A stretch of DNA of 64,000 nt from Oceanicaulis sp. BBD 1991-10. GTDB taxonomy: Bacteria > Pseudomonadota > Alphaproteobacteria > Caulobacterales > Maricaulaceae. Shown here piece by piece: positions 26,302 through 35,918 of the stretch (within the stretch, counting starts at the first letter, position 1; every line of letters begins with the position of its first letter). The notes beneath the pieces were generated by a model. That model had not been told where the DNA came from, searched no databases, and was given only the letters and a program-made list of their open reading frames with translations. Location: positions 87,499-151,498 of the forward strand of contig LYSW01000001.1 in the NCBI GenBank assembly GCA_001657295.1, read 5' to 3'. The position numbers and the translations under genes were made by a program.

Positions 26302-27493
26302 TCGTCTGACGATCGCGGCCCACTGGTTCCAGGACAATTTTCCCGGTGAAGTGCTGTATGCGGTGAAGGCCAATCCTTCGCCATGGGTGATCGACGCGCT
26401 CTACGCCGCCGGTCTTCGCTGGTTCGACGCCGCCTCGCTTGCGGAAGTCGAGCTGGTCGCCGAGCGCTGCCCGGACGCGACCATCGCCTTCCTGCACCCG
26501 GTCAAGAGCCGCCACGCCATCCGCCGCGCCTATTTCGATCATGGCGTGCGGATTTTCGTGCTCGACTGCGAGGCCGAGCTGGAGAAAATCCTGGTCGAGA
26601 CCGATCACGCCGACGATCTGACCCTGATCGTGCGCCTTGCGGTGTCCAATGACGGCGCCGCCCTGCCGCTGGCGGGCAAATTCGGGGCGGGCGAAGCCGA
26701 AGCGCCGGATCTCATCCGCGCCGCGCGCGCCCATGCCGAAGCGCTGGGCGTCAGCTTTCATGTCGGCAGCCAGTGCATGGCGCCGAACGCCTATGGCGCT
26801 GCGATGGCTGAAGCGAGCCGTCTGATCGCCAAGGCCGGCGTCACGGTCGACATCGTGGACGTCGGCGGCGGTTTTCCTGCGCCTTATCCGGGCCTGACCC
26901 CGCCGCCCCTGTCCGACTATATCGATGCGATCGAACGGGCGTTCGAGGGCATGATGGTTCTGGAGAACGCCGACTTGTGGTGCGAGCCGGGCCGCGCGCT
27001 GATCGCGGAAGCGGTGTCGGTCCTCACGCGCGTGGAGTTGGTGAAAGGCGAAGCGGTCTATCTCAATGACGGCGCCTATGGCTGCTTGTTCGACATGGTC
27101 CACGCCCAATGGCCCTTCCCGATCCAGGTTCACCGCGCCGATGGCGAGGCCAGCCTGCAAACCGCCGAGTTCACGCTTTACGGACCGACCTGCGATCCCA
27201 TCGACACCATGCCCGGCCGTCACGCCCTGCCGGCGGATCTGGCGGAAGGCGATGTGATCGAGGTGGGCATGCTGGGCGCCTACGGCACCGCCATGGCGAC
27301 CGGATTCAACGGCTTTGGCCAGGTGGAGACCTGCAAGGTCGATGACTATCCCTGGATGTCCCTCTACAGCCCGGCCGCGCCCGTTCCGGCGCCGGCCGAC
27401 GCTGTGATCCCGGCGGCCGCCGGCGATCGCATCCTTCCCTTCGCGCGCGCCCAGCGACGGCGCCGCGCCCGACTGATGAGAAAACGCGGATGA
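26225..27493 (+). CDS. Ornithine/lysine/diaminopimelate-type fold III PLP decarboxylase (ornithine decarboxylase)
   Basis: The 422-residue enzyme carries the fold-III motifs YAVKANPSPW (PLP Lys), VDVGGGFPAPYPG (phosphate loop), WCEPGRAL and GPTCDPIDTM (active-site Cys-Asp). It most resembles eukaryote-like ornithine decarboxylases, which make putrescine; lysine use is possible. The start is TTG: AGGGGG lies 9 bases upstream and no in-frame ATG occurs before the conserved N-terminus MQRYHTPLDLV. Its stop overlaps the start of the deoxyhypusine-synthase-like gene, so the product probably feeds that enzyme. Confidence 0.93.
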   Translation: MQRYHTPLDLVRSRPVEGPVACARPDRLTIAAHWFQDNFPGEVLYAVKANPSPWVIDALYAAGLRWFDAASLAEVELVAERCPDATIAFLHPVKSRHAIRRAYFDHGVRIFVLDCEAELEKILVETDHADDLTLIVRLAVSNDGAALPLAGKFGAGEAEAPDLIRAARAHAEALGVSFHVGSQCMAPNAYGAAMAEASRLIAKAGVTVDIVDVGGGFPAPYPGLTPPPLSDYIDAIERAFEGMMVLENADLWCEPGRALIAEAVSVLTRVELVKGEAVYLNDGAYGCLFDMVHAQWPFPIQVHRADGEASLQTAEFTLYGPTCDPIDTMPGRHALPADLAEGDVIEVGMLGAYGTAMATGFNGFGQVETCKVDDYPWMSLYSPAAPVPAPADAVIPAAAGDRILPFARAQRRRRARLMRKRG

Positions 27494-28545
27494 CCGAGAC
27501 CTCGAACAAGAAGGCCGAACTGCTCTCCAGCCCGGTCGAGCATATCGACATCACCAGCTTTGACGGCCGGGTGATCATCGACGCCTGGGAGAAGATGAGC
27601 TTCTCCTCCCGCGACGCGGCGCGCGCCGCGCGCATCCTGCAGGCGGCCCAGGAAGACAAGGATTGCGCCGTCATCCTGACCCTCGCCGGCTCGACGAGCG
27701 CGGGCGGCTGCATGCATGTCTGGCGCGACATGGTGCGCCACAACATGGTCGACGCCATCGTCGCCACCGGCGCCTCCATCGTGGACATGGACTTCTTCGA
27801 AGCCCTCGGCTTCAAGCATTATCAGGCCCAGGAGATCCCGGACGACCGGATCTTGCGCGATCTTTATATCGACCGGATCTACGACACCTATATCGATGAA
27901 GAAGACCTGCAGGCCTGCGACCACACCATTGGAGAGATCGCCGACAGCCTGCCTGACGGCCCCATCTCAAGCCGCGCCTTCATCCACGCCATGGGCGAGT
28001 GGCTCGCCGACGGCAACGCCAAGAAGAGCGGTTCTTTGATCGAAGAATGCCACACCCACGGCGTGCCGATCTTCGTGCCGGCCTTCTCGGACTGTTCGGC
28101 CGGCTTCGGGCTGGTCAAACATCAGGTCGAGCGCATCAAGGCGAAAAAGCCCTATGTCGCCATCGACAGCGTCGCCGACTTCCGCGAACTGACCGACATC
28201 AAGATCAAGGCCGGCTCCACAGGCCTTTTCATGGTCGGCGGCGGCGTGCCGAAGAATTTCGCCCAGGACACGGTCGTATGCGCGGAAATCCTCGGCCATG
28301 ACGATGTCGAGATGCACAAATACGCCGTCCAGATCACCGTCGCCGACGTGCGCGACGGCGCCTGCTCCTCCTCGACCCTGAAAGAGGCGTGCAGCTGGGG
28401 CAAGGTCGACGTGGCGCTCGAGCAGATGGTCTATGCCGAAGCCACCACCGTGGCGCCCGTCATCGTCTCCGACGTCTTCCACCGCGAGGCCTGGAAGAGC
28501 CGCCCGCGCCGGCGGTTTGCGGACATGTTTGAGGGCGCGGGCTAA
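27490..28545 (+). CDS. Deoxyhypusine synthase-like protein, probable homospermidine synthase
   Basis: The 351-residue protein belongs to the deoxyhypusine synthase fold. It has LAGSTSAGGCMHVWRDMVRHNMVDAIVATGASIVDMD, VPAFSDCSAGFG, MVGGGVPKNF and a segment EACSWGKVDVALEQMVYAEATTVAPVIVSDVF, in which the Lys aligns with the catalytic lysine of eukaryotic DHS. Bacteria lack eIF5A, and characterised bacterial relatives make homospermidine from putrescine or spermidine. The ATGA overlap with ornithine decarboxylase supports a two-step ornithine-putrescine-homospermidine route. Confidence 0.9.
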   Translation: MTETSNKKAELLSSPVEHIDITSFDGRVIIDAWEKMSFSSRDAARAARILQAAQEDKDCAVILTLAGSTSAGGCMHVWRDMVRHNMVDAIVATGASIVDMDFFEALGFKHYQAQEIPDDRILRDLYIDRIYDTYIDEEDLQACDHTIGEIADSLPDGPISSRAFIHAMGEWLADGNAKKSGSLIEECHTHGVPIFVPAFSDCSAGFGLVKHQVERIKAKKPYVAIDSVADFRELTDIKIKAGSTGLFMVGGGVPKNFAQDTVVCAEILGHDDVEMHKYAVQITVADVRDGACSSSTLKEACSWGKVDVALEQMVYAEATTVAPVIVSDVFHREAWKSRPRRRFADMFEGAG

Positions 28546-28571
28546 GCGCTGAGCCAAGCGACCGCGTCCGC

Positions 28572-30818
28572 CTAAGCCGCCAGCAGGCGTGCGACTTCCG
28601 CTTCCAGCTTGTCCAGATCGATCGGCTTGGTGACCACGGAGTCGAAGCCTGCGTCGCGATAGGATTCGCGCTGCGCCTCGTAAGCATTGGCCGTGCAGGC
28701 GATCGCCGGCGTGGGCGCCTGGTCGTCCTGCTCTTGCGCCTTGCGCACGGTCTTGAGGACCTCGTCGCCGCTGCATCCGGGCATCTGGATGTCCAGGATC
28801 ATCAGGTCAAAGACCTGTTTGGAGGCCAGTTCCAGCGCTTCGGTGCCTGAGGCGGCGAAGACCAGCTCGAACCGGTCGTCATCCAGCATCGCCTCAATGG
28901 TGTTGCGGTTCATGTCATTGTCTTCGGCGATCAAAATCCGGCTGCGCGGCGCGGCGGGCTTGGGCGTTTCGTCGTCCACCTCGGGCGCCGTTTCGACCAG
29001 GCTCGGCTTCGCCGGCGGCAAGGGCAGGTCGATGGTCACCGTGGTGCCCTCGCCCTGCCTGGAGGTCAGGCCGATCTTTCCGCCCATGGCGTCGGTGATC
29101 CCCTTGGCGATCGACAGACCCAGACCGGCGCCCTCATGGGAGCGCGTGGCCGAGGCGTCACCCTGGGTGAAGCGGTCGAAGGCGCGTTTGATGAATTGCG
29201 CCGACATGCCGATGCCGGTGTCGGTCACGACGATGCGCAGGCCCGAGCCCTCGCCGCGATCAACGATTTCAACGCTGACGCCGCCTTCATCGGTGAATTT
29301 TATGGCGTTGCCGAGAATATTGCTGATCACCTGGGAGATGCGCTTGGCGTCGCCGTGATAATGGCCCGATGCGTGGCAGGCGGCCTTCAGAGCCAGCCCC
29401 TTTCGCGCCGCCGCCGGCTCCAGCGGGGTGACTGCGCTGTCCAGCAGGGTCTCGGCCGCGAACTCAGCCGGCTCAAGGCTGAATTCGCCGGAGGACAGGG
29501 TCTCGAAGTTGAGCAGATCCTCCACCAGGCGCAGCAGCGCATAACCGGAGTTGAGCGCGATATCGGTATAGCGCTCGACTTTCGGCTCGAGCGGCTGGCG
29601 GTTGATCAGCTCCAACATGCCCAGCACGCCGTTCAGCGGGGTGCGCAATTCATGGCTCATATTGGCCATGAATTGCGACTTGGCGATATTGGCCTGCTCG
29701 GCCAGGCGCTGCTGACGGCGCAAGCGGGTTTCAGTCGCCAGGCGCTCGCTGACATCCTGCACCACCGAGATCACGTGGCGGTCTTCGCCCGGCGAATCCA
29801 GCATGGCGCCGGCGATCTGGACCGGCGTCGCGCTGCCGTCTCGACGTCGATACTCTTTCTCATACGCCGCGAAGCGCCCGGTCTCGAGCAGCTGCGCGAG
29901 CGCGTCTTCATCCCTTAATTTGTGGCGGTCCGGCGTCATCGTGCGAAGCGACAGGCGCGAGGCGTCGGCTTCCTCGCACCCGATGATCGACCAGAAGGCG
30001 GTGTTCGCCCGCACGATCGCCCCATCGGACAAACGGGTGATGAGAAGGCCGACCGGCGCCAGATCAAAGACCGCCTGCAGCACCTGCCGGTTCGCCTTCA
30101 ACGCCGCTTCGGCGCGCTCCGCAGCCGTGTGGGACGCCTTTCGGATCGCCTCGTCAAATGAGTTGAGCAAGAGCAGGATTGAAACCGTCAAAGTCACGGC
30201 GCACAGGCCGCGGGACACCAGCACGGACAGGCCGGTCACCGCCTCGAAGTTTGCCGTGTTGAACACGGAGACAGGGAAGAAATCGCCTGGCGCCGTGAAT
30301 AGCTGCAGCCCGGAATAGACGAAGAAGACGCCCGCGGAGACCTGGCTGAGCGCCGCCTTGTCCCGGTCCGCCCGCAGGCTGTCGTCGAACAGGAGGACCA
30401 TGCCCGCCGAGAACGCTATCGGCACCGCGAATAGCCAGCGGGTCGTCAACTCCACCGTGACGGACTCGGACGCCAGCGCCGCCGTGGCGCTCCAAAAGGA
30501 GACCAGGATCGCCGCCAGGCCGGCGGCGGCCAGCGAGTAGCGCCCGCGCCCGCCGGCGACGAAATAGCCGAGAAAAAGGAAGCTGGCGACCGACACGAAG
30601 TGCCGCACCGTCGGCGTATTCCAGGCCTGGAGCACGAATTCGGACAGGTGAAGCCATTCATAAACGCCGTGGACCAGCCCGAAGGCGGCCAGCGCCAGGA
30701 TGCGGCGCTTGGTGATCGAACCGGGCAGCGGAGCCGCCCGCACGGCCACAGCCGCGCCAAACAGGAAGAAGGCCAGCCCGTAAAAATCGTAAATGATGTC
30801 GAGCGAGCTTGAACCCAT
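28572..30818 (-). CDS. Membrane-bound hybrid histidine kinase (7-8 TM, PAS, HisKA, HATPase, REC)
   Basis: The 748-residue sensor kinase has an N-terminal multi-TM sensor of about seven helices (IIYDFYGLAFFLFGAAVAV … AVTLTVSILLLLNSF). A PAS domain follows (VFDLAPVGLLITRLSDGAIVRANTAFWSIIG), then HisKA with MANMSHELRTPLNGVLGML, a HATPase domain (ISNILGNAIKFTD, TDTGIGMS, GLGLSIAKGI) and a C-terminal receiver with MILDIQMPGCSG and T/K residues downstream. No separate response regulator is adjacent. The membrane domain resembles MASE-like integral sensors; the signal is unknown. Confidence 0.92.
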   Translation of the reverse strand: MGSSSLDIIYDFYGLAFFLFGAAVAVRAAPLPGSITKRRILALAAFGLVHGVYEWLHLSEFVLQAWNTPTVRHFVSVASFLFLGYFVAGGRGRYSLAAAGLAAILVSFWSATAALASESVTVELTTRWLFAVPIAFSAGMVLLFDDSLRADRDKAALSQVSAGVFFVYSGLQLFTAPGDFFPVSVFNTANFEAVTGLSVLVSRGLCAVTLTVSILLLLNSFDEAIRKASHTAAERAEAALKANRQVLQAVFDLAPVGLLITRLSDGAIVRANTAFWSIIGCEEADASRLSLRTMTPDRHKLRDEDALAQLLETGRFAAYEKEYRRRDGSATPVQIAGAMLDSPGEDRHVISVVQDVSERLATETRLRRQQRLAEQANIAKSQFMANMSHELRTPLNGVLGMLELINRQPLEPKVERYTDIALNSGYALLRLVEDLLNFETLSSGEFSLEPAEFAAETLLDSAVTPLEPAAARKGLALKAACHASGHYHGDAKRISQVISNILGNAIKFTDEGGVSVEIVDRGEGSGLRIVVTDTGIGMSAQFIKRAFDRFTQGDASATRSHEGAGLGLSIAKGITDAMGGKIGLTSRQGEGTTVTIDLPLPPAKPSLVETAPEVDDETPKPAAPRSRILIAEDNDMNRNTIEAMLDDDRFELVFAASGTEALELASKQVFDLMILDIQMPGCSGDEVLKTVRKAQEQDDQAPTPAIACTANAYEAQRESYRDAGFDSVVTKPIDLDKLEAEVARLLAA

Positions 30819-31013
30819 TTAGCGAATCCCCTCTGCGTTGCACCGGTGTGAATTACACGCCCATGAAGGTTAATGCGCGGCGAACCATCTTGCCCGCTCC
30901 GGCGCGCCGATTGCGCATACCAGTCCTGCGATTACGCACCCTCGCCACGCCCCGGGCGAAGTGGTATCTGGCGCGACGTTTCCTCGATTTCACCGCCGTG
31001 CAGGGAGCCGCCC

Positions 31014-31673
31014 ATGGACGCCCTAGATCTGACCCTTCTGACCGCCTCGCTCGTCACCTTTTTCGTGGTGATCGATCCCATCGGCGTCGCGCCGATTTTC
31101 GCGGGTTTGACCGAGGGCTCGTCGAACAAGCACAGGCGCACGATGGCGATCAAATCCGTGCTGATCGCGACGGTCGTCTTGTTCGGCTTCGCCTATCTGG
31201 GCGAATGGCTGCTCAACGCCCTGCATATTTCGCTCGACGCCTTCCGGGCGGCGGGCGGCGTTCTGCTCTTCATGATCGCGCTGGACATGATTTTCGAGAA
31301 GCGCACCGAACGCCGCGAGGAGCGCGCGGAAGCCATGAGCGACGCTGACGAGTCCATCCCCGGCACCCATGATGATATCTCGGTCTTCCCGATGGCGATC
31401 CCGATGCTCGCCGGCCCCGGCGCCATCGCATCGGTGATGCTGTTCATGAACGAGGCGCGCGGCAGCCTGTCCAGCCAGGCCATGGTGTTCGCCGGCATGG
31501 GCGCGAACTTGTTGCTCTGCCTTGGGCTTTTCCTGGCCATCGGCTTCATCATGAAGGTGATCGGCACGACCCTCGCTGCGATGATCACGCGGATTCTCGG
31601 CGTGATCCTGGCGGCGCTGGCCGCGCAATTCATCTTTGACGGCATCGCCGGCGCCCTGCTGGGCGGCGGCTAG
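31014..31673 (+). CDS. MarC family integral membrane protein
   Basis: The 219-residue protein has about six TM helices. It shows the MarC signatures TFFVVIDPIGVAPIFAGLT near the N-terminus and FPMAIPMLAGPGAIASVMLFM after an acidic cytoplasmic loop (KRTERREERAEAMSDADES). MarC-family function is unresolved despite the historic multiple-antibiotic-resistance name. The ORF track starts at 30873; the ATG at 31014 has GGGAG about 9 bases upstream and begins directly at the conserved N-terminus. Confidence 0.92.
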   Translation: MDALDLTLLTASLVTFFVVIDPIGVAPIFAGLTEGSSNKHRRTMAIKSVLIATVVLFGFAYLGEWLLNALHISLDAFRAAGGVLLFMIALDMIFEKRTERREERAEAMSDADESIPGTHDDISVFPMAIPMLAGPGAIASVMLFMNEARGSLSSQAMVFAGMGANLLLCLGLFLAIGFIMKVIGTTLAAMITRILGVILAALAAQFIFDGIAGALLGGG

Positions 31674-31735
31674 CCTGCACGCGAGCCGGTCAGACGGTGG
31701 CGCCCGGCCCTGTCGCGCGCTACGTATGCATCAGA

Positions 31736-31755
31736 AGCGCGCGTTTTGGCGCGCT
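31736..31755. repeat. Short perfect hairpin in marC-cobS intergenic region
   Basis: AGCGCGC pairs with GCGCGCT around GTTTTG. It lies after marC and 25 bases before cobS. There is no U-tract, so it is a weak terminator at best; it may be a 5' leader stem for cobS. Confidence 0.35.
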
Positions 31756-31779
31756 GCAGCATGAAGAGCCCGCCCGCCG

Positions 31780-32769
31780 ATGACCGACGATGCGTTGACC
31801 GCCCTCACCCCTGATTCCCAGGCCGATTGCCAGGCTCTGTTCGGATTTGATCCGGGTTTTAAGGTGCCCGCCTTCTCCACGCGCGACAATCACGTGCCGG
31901 AGATCGACGAGACCTATGTCTTCGACGAGGCGACGACGCGGGCGATTCTCGCCGGCTTCGCCTTCAATCGCCGGGTGATGATCCAGGGCTATCACGGCAC
32001 GGGCAAGTCCACCCATGTCGAGCAGGTCGCCGCGCGCCTGAACTGGCCGATGATCCGGGTCAATCTGGACAGCCATGTCAGCCGGATCGACATGGTCGGC
32101 AAGGACGCCATCGTCCTGAAAGAGGGCAAGCAGATCACGGAGTTTCAGGAAGGCATTCTGCCCTGGGCGGTGCAGCGGCCGGTCGCGCTCTTGTTTGATG
32201 AATATGACGCCGGGCGGCCCGACGTGATGTTCGTGATCCAGCGCGTTCTGGAAGCCTCCGGCTCCCTGACGCTTCTCGACCAGAACCGCGTGATCCGGCC
32301 GAACGCGAATTTCCGCCTTTTCGCCACGACCAATACGGTCGGCCTGGGCGACACCACCGGGCTGTATCACGGCACCCAGCAGATCAACCAGGGCCAGATG
32401 GACCGCTGGTCGATCGTGGCCACGCTGAATTATCTGCCGACCAAGACCGAGCGCGAAATCGTCGCGGCCAAGCTGGGCGAACAGGCCGGCACCGAGGCCG
32501 GCGAAAAAATGATCGCAGACATGGTCAACGTCGCGGACATGACCCGAGAAGCCTTCATGGCGGGCGATCTGTCCACCGTGATGAGCCCGCGCACCGTGCT
32601 GACCTGGGCGGAGAATGCGGCGATTTTCGGCGATGTCGGCCAGGCCTTCCGCCTGACCTTCTTAAACAAGTGCGACGAGATGGAGCGCCCGATCATCGCG
32701 GAGATGTATCAGCGCGTCTTCGGCGAAACGCTGGCCGAGAGCCCGGTCAATCCAGGGCAGGCGGCTTAA
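31780..32769 (+). CDS. cobS: Cobaltochelatase subunit CobS (AAA+ ATPase)
   Basis: The 329-residue AAA+ protein has the Walker A sequence GYHGTGKST, Walker [12 protein letters not shown] and the CobS-specific N-terminal region ([23 protein letters not shown]). In aerobic cobalamin biosynthesis CobS and CobT form the ATPase chaperone that helps CobN insert cobalt into hydrogenobyrinate a,c-diamide. cobT follows after 18 bases. No cobN or other cob genes are in the window, which is common in Alphaproteobacteria where cobST is separate from the main cluster. Confidence 0.96.
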   Translation: MTDDALTALTPDSQADCQALFGFDPGFKVPAFSTRDNHVPEIDETYVFDEATTRAILAGFAFNRRVMIQGYHGTGKSTHVEQVAARLNWPMIRVNLDSHVSRIDMVGKDAIVLKEGKQITEFQEGILPWAVQRPVALLFDEYDAGRPDVMFVIQRVLEASGSLTLLDQNRVIRPNANFRLFATTNTVGLGDTTGLYHGTQQINQGQMDRWSIVATLNYLPTKTEREIVAAKLGEQAGTEAGEKMIADMVNVADMTREAFMAGDLSTVMSPRTVLTWAENAAIFGDVGQAFRLTFLNKCDEMERPIIAEMYQRVFGETLAESPVNPGQAA

Positions 32770-32787
32770 GGGGCGGTTTCAAGGCCC

Positions 32788-34716
32788 ATGTCGAAAGGCT
32801 CCGACGACCCGACCGAAGACTTCCGCCGCGCCCTGGCGGCGACGACGCGCGCCCTGTCGGGCGAGCGCGAGCTGGAGGTCGCCTTCACCGGCGAGGGCGC
32901 GCGCCTGGCCCAGGGCCGGGTCCTTTTGCCCAACCCGCCGGACAATATTGATGAAGCCGCCGCCGCGAAGCTGCGCGGCCGCGCCGACGCGCTCGCCCTG
33001 AGGGTCGCGCTGCATGACAGCTCCGCGCACCAGCGCGGCCTGCCGCCGGGCTCCATCGCGCGCGGCGTGTTCGACGCCGCCGAGCAGGCGCGCTGCGAAG
33101 CGCTGGGCGCCCGCGCCATGAAAGGCGTGGCGGACAATCTGGACGCCGCCCTCACCGACCGCTGCCGCCGGGAAAGCTGGAACATGGCCGAGGACCGCCA
33201 GACGGCGCCTTTGGCGGAGGCCATCTCCATGCTGGTGCGCGAGCGGATCACGGGCCGCGCCGCGCCCGACGACGCCAAAGGTCTGATGAAAGTCTGGCGC
33301 GAGGACCTGGAAGCCTCCGCCGGCGGGGCGCTGGATACGCTTGCGGATGCGGCGGGCGACCAGGGGAAATTCGCCGAAGCCCTGCGCCAGGTGCTCCGCG
33401 ATCTCGACCTGTCGGACGAACTCGGCGAGTTCGACCAGGAGGAAAACGAGCAGGACGATCAGGACGATAGCGGCGTCGAGCAGCAGCCCGAGGACGGCGA
33501 AGACAGCGGCGAGAGCGAGCCGGACAGCGGTGAGGATGAGACCACGTCCGATGCGCGCGGCACCGCTGCGGACACTGACGACATCTCCTTCGCCGAGGAG
33601 GGCGCAGAGAAGATCCAGGCCGATGACGAGCCCGGCGACGCCATGGAAGCCGCCCGGCCCAACTGGACCCCGCCCCAGGGCGGCGAGGCGGAAGCCTACA
33701 AGGTCTTCACCACCGCCCATGACGAAATCATCCAGGCCGGCGATTTATGCGATCCCGACGAACTCGCCCGCCTGCGCCGCACGCTGGATCAGCATCTAAA
33801 AGGCCTGGAAGCCGCGGTCGGCCGCCTCGCCAACCGCCTTCAGCGCCGCCTGCTGGCGCAGCAGCAGCGCGCCTGGTCCTTCGATCTTGAAGAAGGCGTT
33901 CTGGACCCCGCCCGCCTGACCCGCGTAGTCACCGATCCCATGCAGCCTTTGTCCTTCAAACAGGAACAGGACATGGAGTTTCGCGATACGGTCGTAACCC
34001 TGCTGCTAGACAATTCCGGCTCCATGCGCGGCCGGCCGATCCTGGTCGCCGCGGCCTGCGCGGACATTCTCGCGCGCACGCTGGAGCGCTGCGGGGTCAA
34101 GACCGAGATCCTGGGCTTCACGACCAAGGCCTGGAAGGGCGGGCGGTCGAAGGAAGACTGGCTGGCGAACGGCAAGCCGCCCAATCCGGGCCGTCTCAAT
34201 GATCTGCGCCACATCATCTATAAGGGCGCGGACGCGCCCTGGCGCCGGGCCCGGCCCAATCTGGGCCTGATGCTGCGCGACGGCCTATTGAAAGAGAATA
34301 TCGACGGCGAAGCCTTGCTGTGGGCCCACAAGCGCTTGATGGCGCGGCCCGAGCAGCGACGCATTTTGATGGTGATCTCCGACGGCGCGCCGGTGGATGA
34401 CGGCACCCAGTCCGCCAACTCGCCCGCCTATCTGGAAAAGCATCTGCGCGAGGTGATCGAGATGATCGAAACTCGCTCAGAAACCGAACTTCTTGCAATC
34501 GGTATTGGCCACGACGTCACAAGATACTACCGTAAGGCGGTGACCATCGTTGATGTCGAACAACTCGCCGGCGCCATGACCGATCAGCTGGCGGCCCTGT
34601 TTGACGAGGGTCCCGAACGCGGCGGCCGCGGCCGCGCAGGGCCCGACGTCTCCCGCCGCGGCGCAGCGGGCCTGTCCGCGCTTACACGAGCAACGAAGGC
34701 GGCGCTGAAAGCATAG
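32788..34716 (+). CDS. cobT: Cobaltochelatase subunit CobT (VWA domain)
   Basis: The 642-residue partner of CobS has an N-terminal helical region ([22 protein letters not shown]), a very acidic central linker (about residues 215-290, [27 protein letters not shown]) and a C-terminal VWA domain with the MIDAS motif [13 protein letters not shown]. The VWA domain recruits the CobN-containing chelatase complex. The acidic linker is typical of the family. The start 18 bases after cobS indicates cotranscription. Confidence 0.96.
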   Translation: MSKGSDDPTEDFRRALAATTRALSGERELEVAFTGEGARLAQGRVLLPNPPDNIDEAAAAKLRGRADALALRVALHDSSAHQRGLPPGSIARGVFDAAEQARCEALGARAMKGVADNLDAALTDRCRRESWNMAEDRQTAPLAEAISMLVRERITGRAAPDDAKGLMKVWREDLEASAGGALDTLADAAGDQGKFAEALRQVLRDLDLSDELGEFDQEENEQDDQDDSGVEQQPEDGEDSGESEPDSGEDETTSDARGTAADTDDISFAEEGAEKIQADDEPGDAMEAARPNWTPPQGGEAEAYKVFTTAHDEIIQAGDLCDPDELARLRRTLDQHLKGLEAAVGRLANRLQRRLLAQQQRAWSFDLEEGVLDPARLTRVVTDPMQPLSFKQEQDMEFRDTVVTLLLDNSGSMRGRPILVAAACADILARTLERCGVKTEILGFTTKAWKGGRSKEDWLANGKPPNPGRLNDLRHIIYKGADAPWRRARPNLGLMLRDGLLKENIDGEALLWAHKRLMARPEQRRILMVISDGAPVDDGTQSANSPAYLEKHLREVIEMIETRSETELLAIGIGHDVTRYYRKAVTIVDVEQLAGAMTDQLAALFDEGPERGGRGRAGPDVSRRGAAGLSALTRATKAALKA

Positions 34717-34729
34717 GGGACTGAAGTCC

Positions 34730-35845
34730 ATGCTGTTTTTGCTCGCCGCCGCCGCAATCCAAACCCACGCCAGCTGCGATCCGGGCGACGCCATCACCCG
34801 CGCCGAACCCATCATCTCGCTCGATATTCAGCGCGTCGGCGCCGGACCGCGACAAGTCGGGGCGCTTGAATTTGCCGGCGGCCTGCTGCTTTGGAGCCGT
34901 AACGCGGAGTTCCGCGAGTGGTCAGGGCTGGAGGTCACTGACGACGGGCGAATGCTGGCGGTCTCCGATGAGGGCTATTGGCTCACCGCCGAGCTGACCA
35001 TGACCGACGGCCGCTTGCGGCAGGTCTGCGATACACGGCTTGCCCCAATCCGGTTGGCGTCAGGCGCCCCTAGCGGCGCGGAAAGCAATGACGCGGAAGG
35101 TTTGGCCAATGCGGGCGACGGCGAATACCTCGTCAGTTTTGAAGACTGGCACCGCATCAGCGCATTCTCACTCGGCGATAACTGGGCGAATGTGCAAACC
35201 GCGTCTGAGCGCAGAGTGCAGGGCTTCGACAGCTCGGACACACCTTCAAATTCTGGCGCTGAAGCGCTCGCTATCATTGAAGACCGAGTTTGGGTTGGTT
35301 TTGAATCGGCCAGCAACGGGCGCCATCAGCTGAGCGCCTACAGCTATGACCGATCGTCAAATACGGGCGCCCGGCTCGTCCACGAACGGAACCTGAGCCT
35401 GGTGATCGGCTCAGACTACAGACTCCGGTCACTCACCCCTGATCGCGAAGGCGGGCTATATCTGCTGGCGACAAATTACATCAGGGACGACGCTCAATTC
35501 CCCTGCCCGGTGCCCAGCCGCAGCCTTTACAGGTGCACGGAGGTCTTCATCGGGCGGCTCCCAGCAAGCGCGCTTGGAAATGCGGCCGCGCCGATCGAGC
35601 CGGAGCCCGTCGCCTTCCTCGATCGAACGATGTGGACGGATAACTTCGAATCCCTCGACATCGCGACATTCGGGCAGGATCTCTTCCTCTTTCTTCTATC
35701 CGACGACAACTCTAGGGGGTCGATCGGAGGCTGCGCGGCCGTTCCGAATAATGATGTGCCGCCGTCATACGTGCATGGCGACCGCAATTGCCAGCTCAAC
35801 CTATTGCTCAGCTTCAGGATTCTCGCTGGCGAAGAGGCCGATTAG
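34730..35845 (+). CDS. Secreted esterase-like/phytase-like beta-propeller protein (copy 1)
   Basis: The 371-residue protein has a short signal peptide (MLFLLAAAAIQTHA). It shows the esterase-like activity of phytase signature: LEFAGGLLLWSRNAEFREWSGLEVTDDGRMLAVSDEG, NDAEGLANAGDGEYLVSFEDWHRI and SLDIATFGQDLFLFLLSDDN. These are periplasmic or secreted propeller proteins whose substrate is generally unproven. It is a diverged tandem paralogue of the next gene, less GC-rich, with several extra Cys (CDPGD, CPVPSRSLYRC, GGCAAV, RNCQLN) that may form disulfides. It lies 13 bases after cobT. Confidence 0.78.
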   Translation: MLFLLAAAAIQTHASCDPGDAITRAEPIISLDIQRVGAGPRQVGALEFAGGLLLWSRNAEFREWSGLEVTDDGRMLAVSDEGYWLTAELTMTDGRLRQVCDTRLAPIRLASGAPSGAESNDAEGLANAGDGEYLVSFEDWHRISAFSLGDNWANVQTASERRVQGFDSSDTPSNSGAEALAIIEDRVWVGFESASNGRHQLSAYSYDRSSNTGARLVHERNLSLVIGSDYRLRSLTPDREGGLYLLATNYIRDDAQFPCPVPSRSLYRCTEVFIGRLPASALGNAAAPIEPEPVAFLDRTMWTDNFESLDIATFGQDLFLFLLSDDNSRGSIGGCAAVPNNDVPPSYVHGDRNCQLNLLLSFRILAGEEAD

Positions 35846-35918
35846 CGCCAAGGGTCATTGTGGCGCCAGGACATCGCTGCGATGGTGATGCGCCCTGTCT
35901 TTTGATCGGACCCCCGCC

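Noticed and set aside
31736-31755. Hairpin as marC terminator
   Set aside because: Perfect stem but no U-tract; kept only as a repeat.
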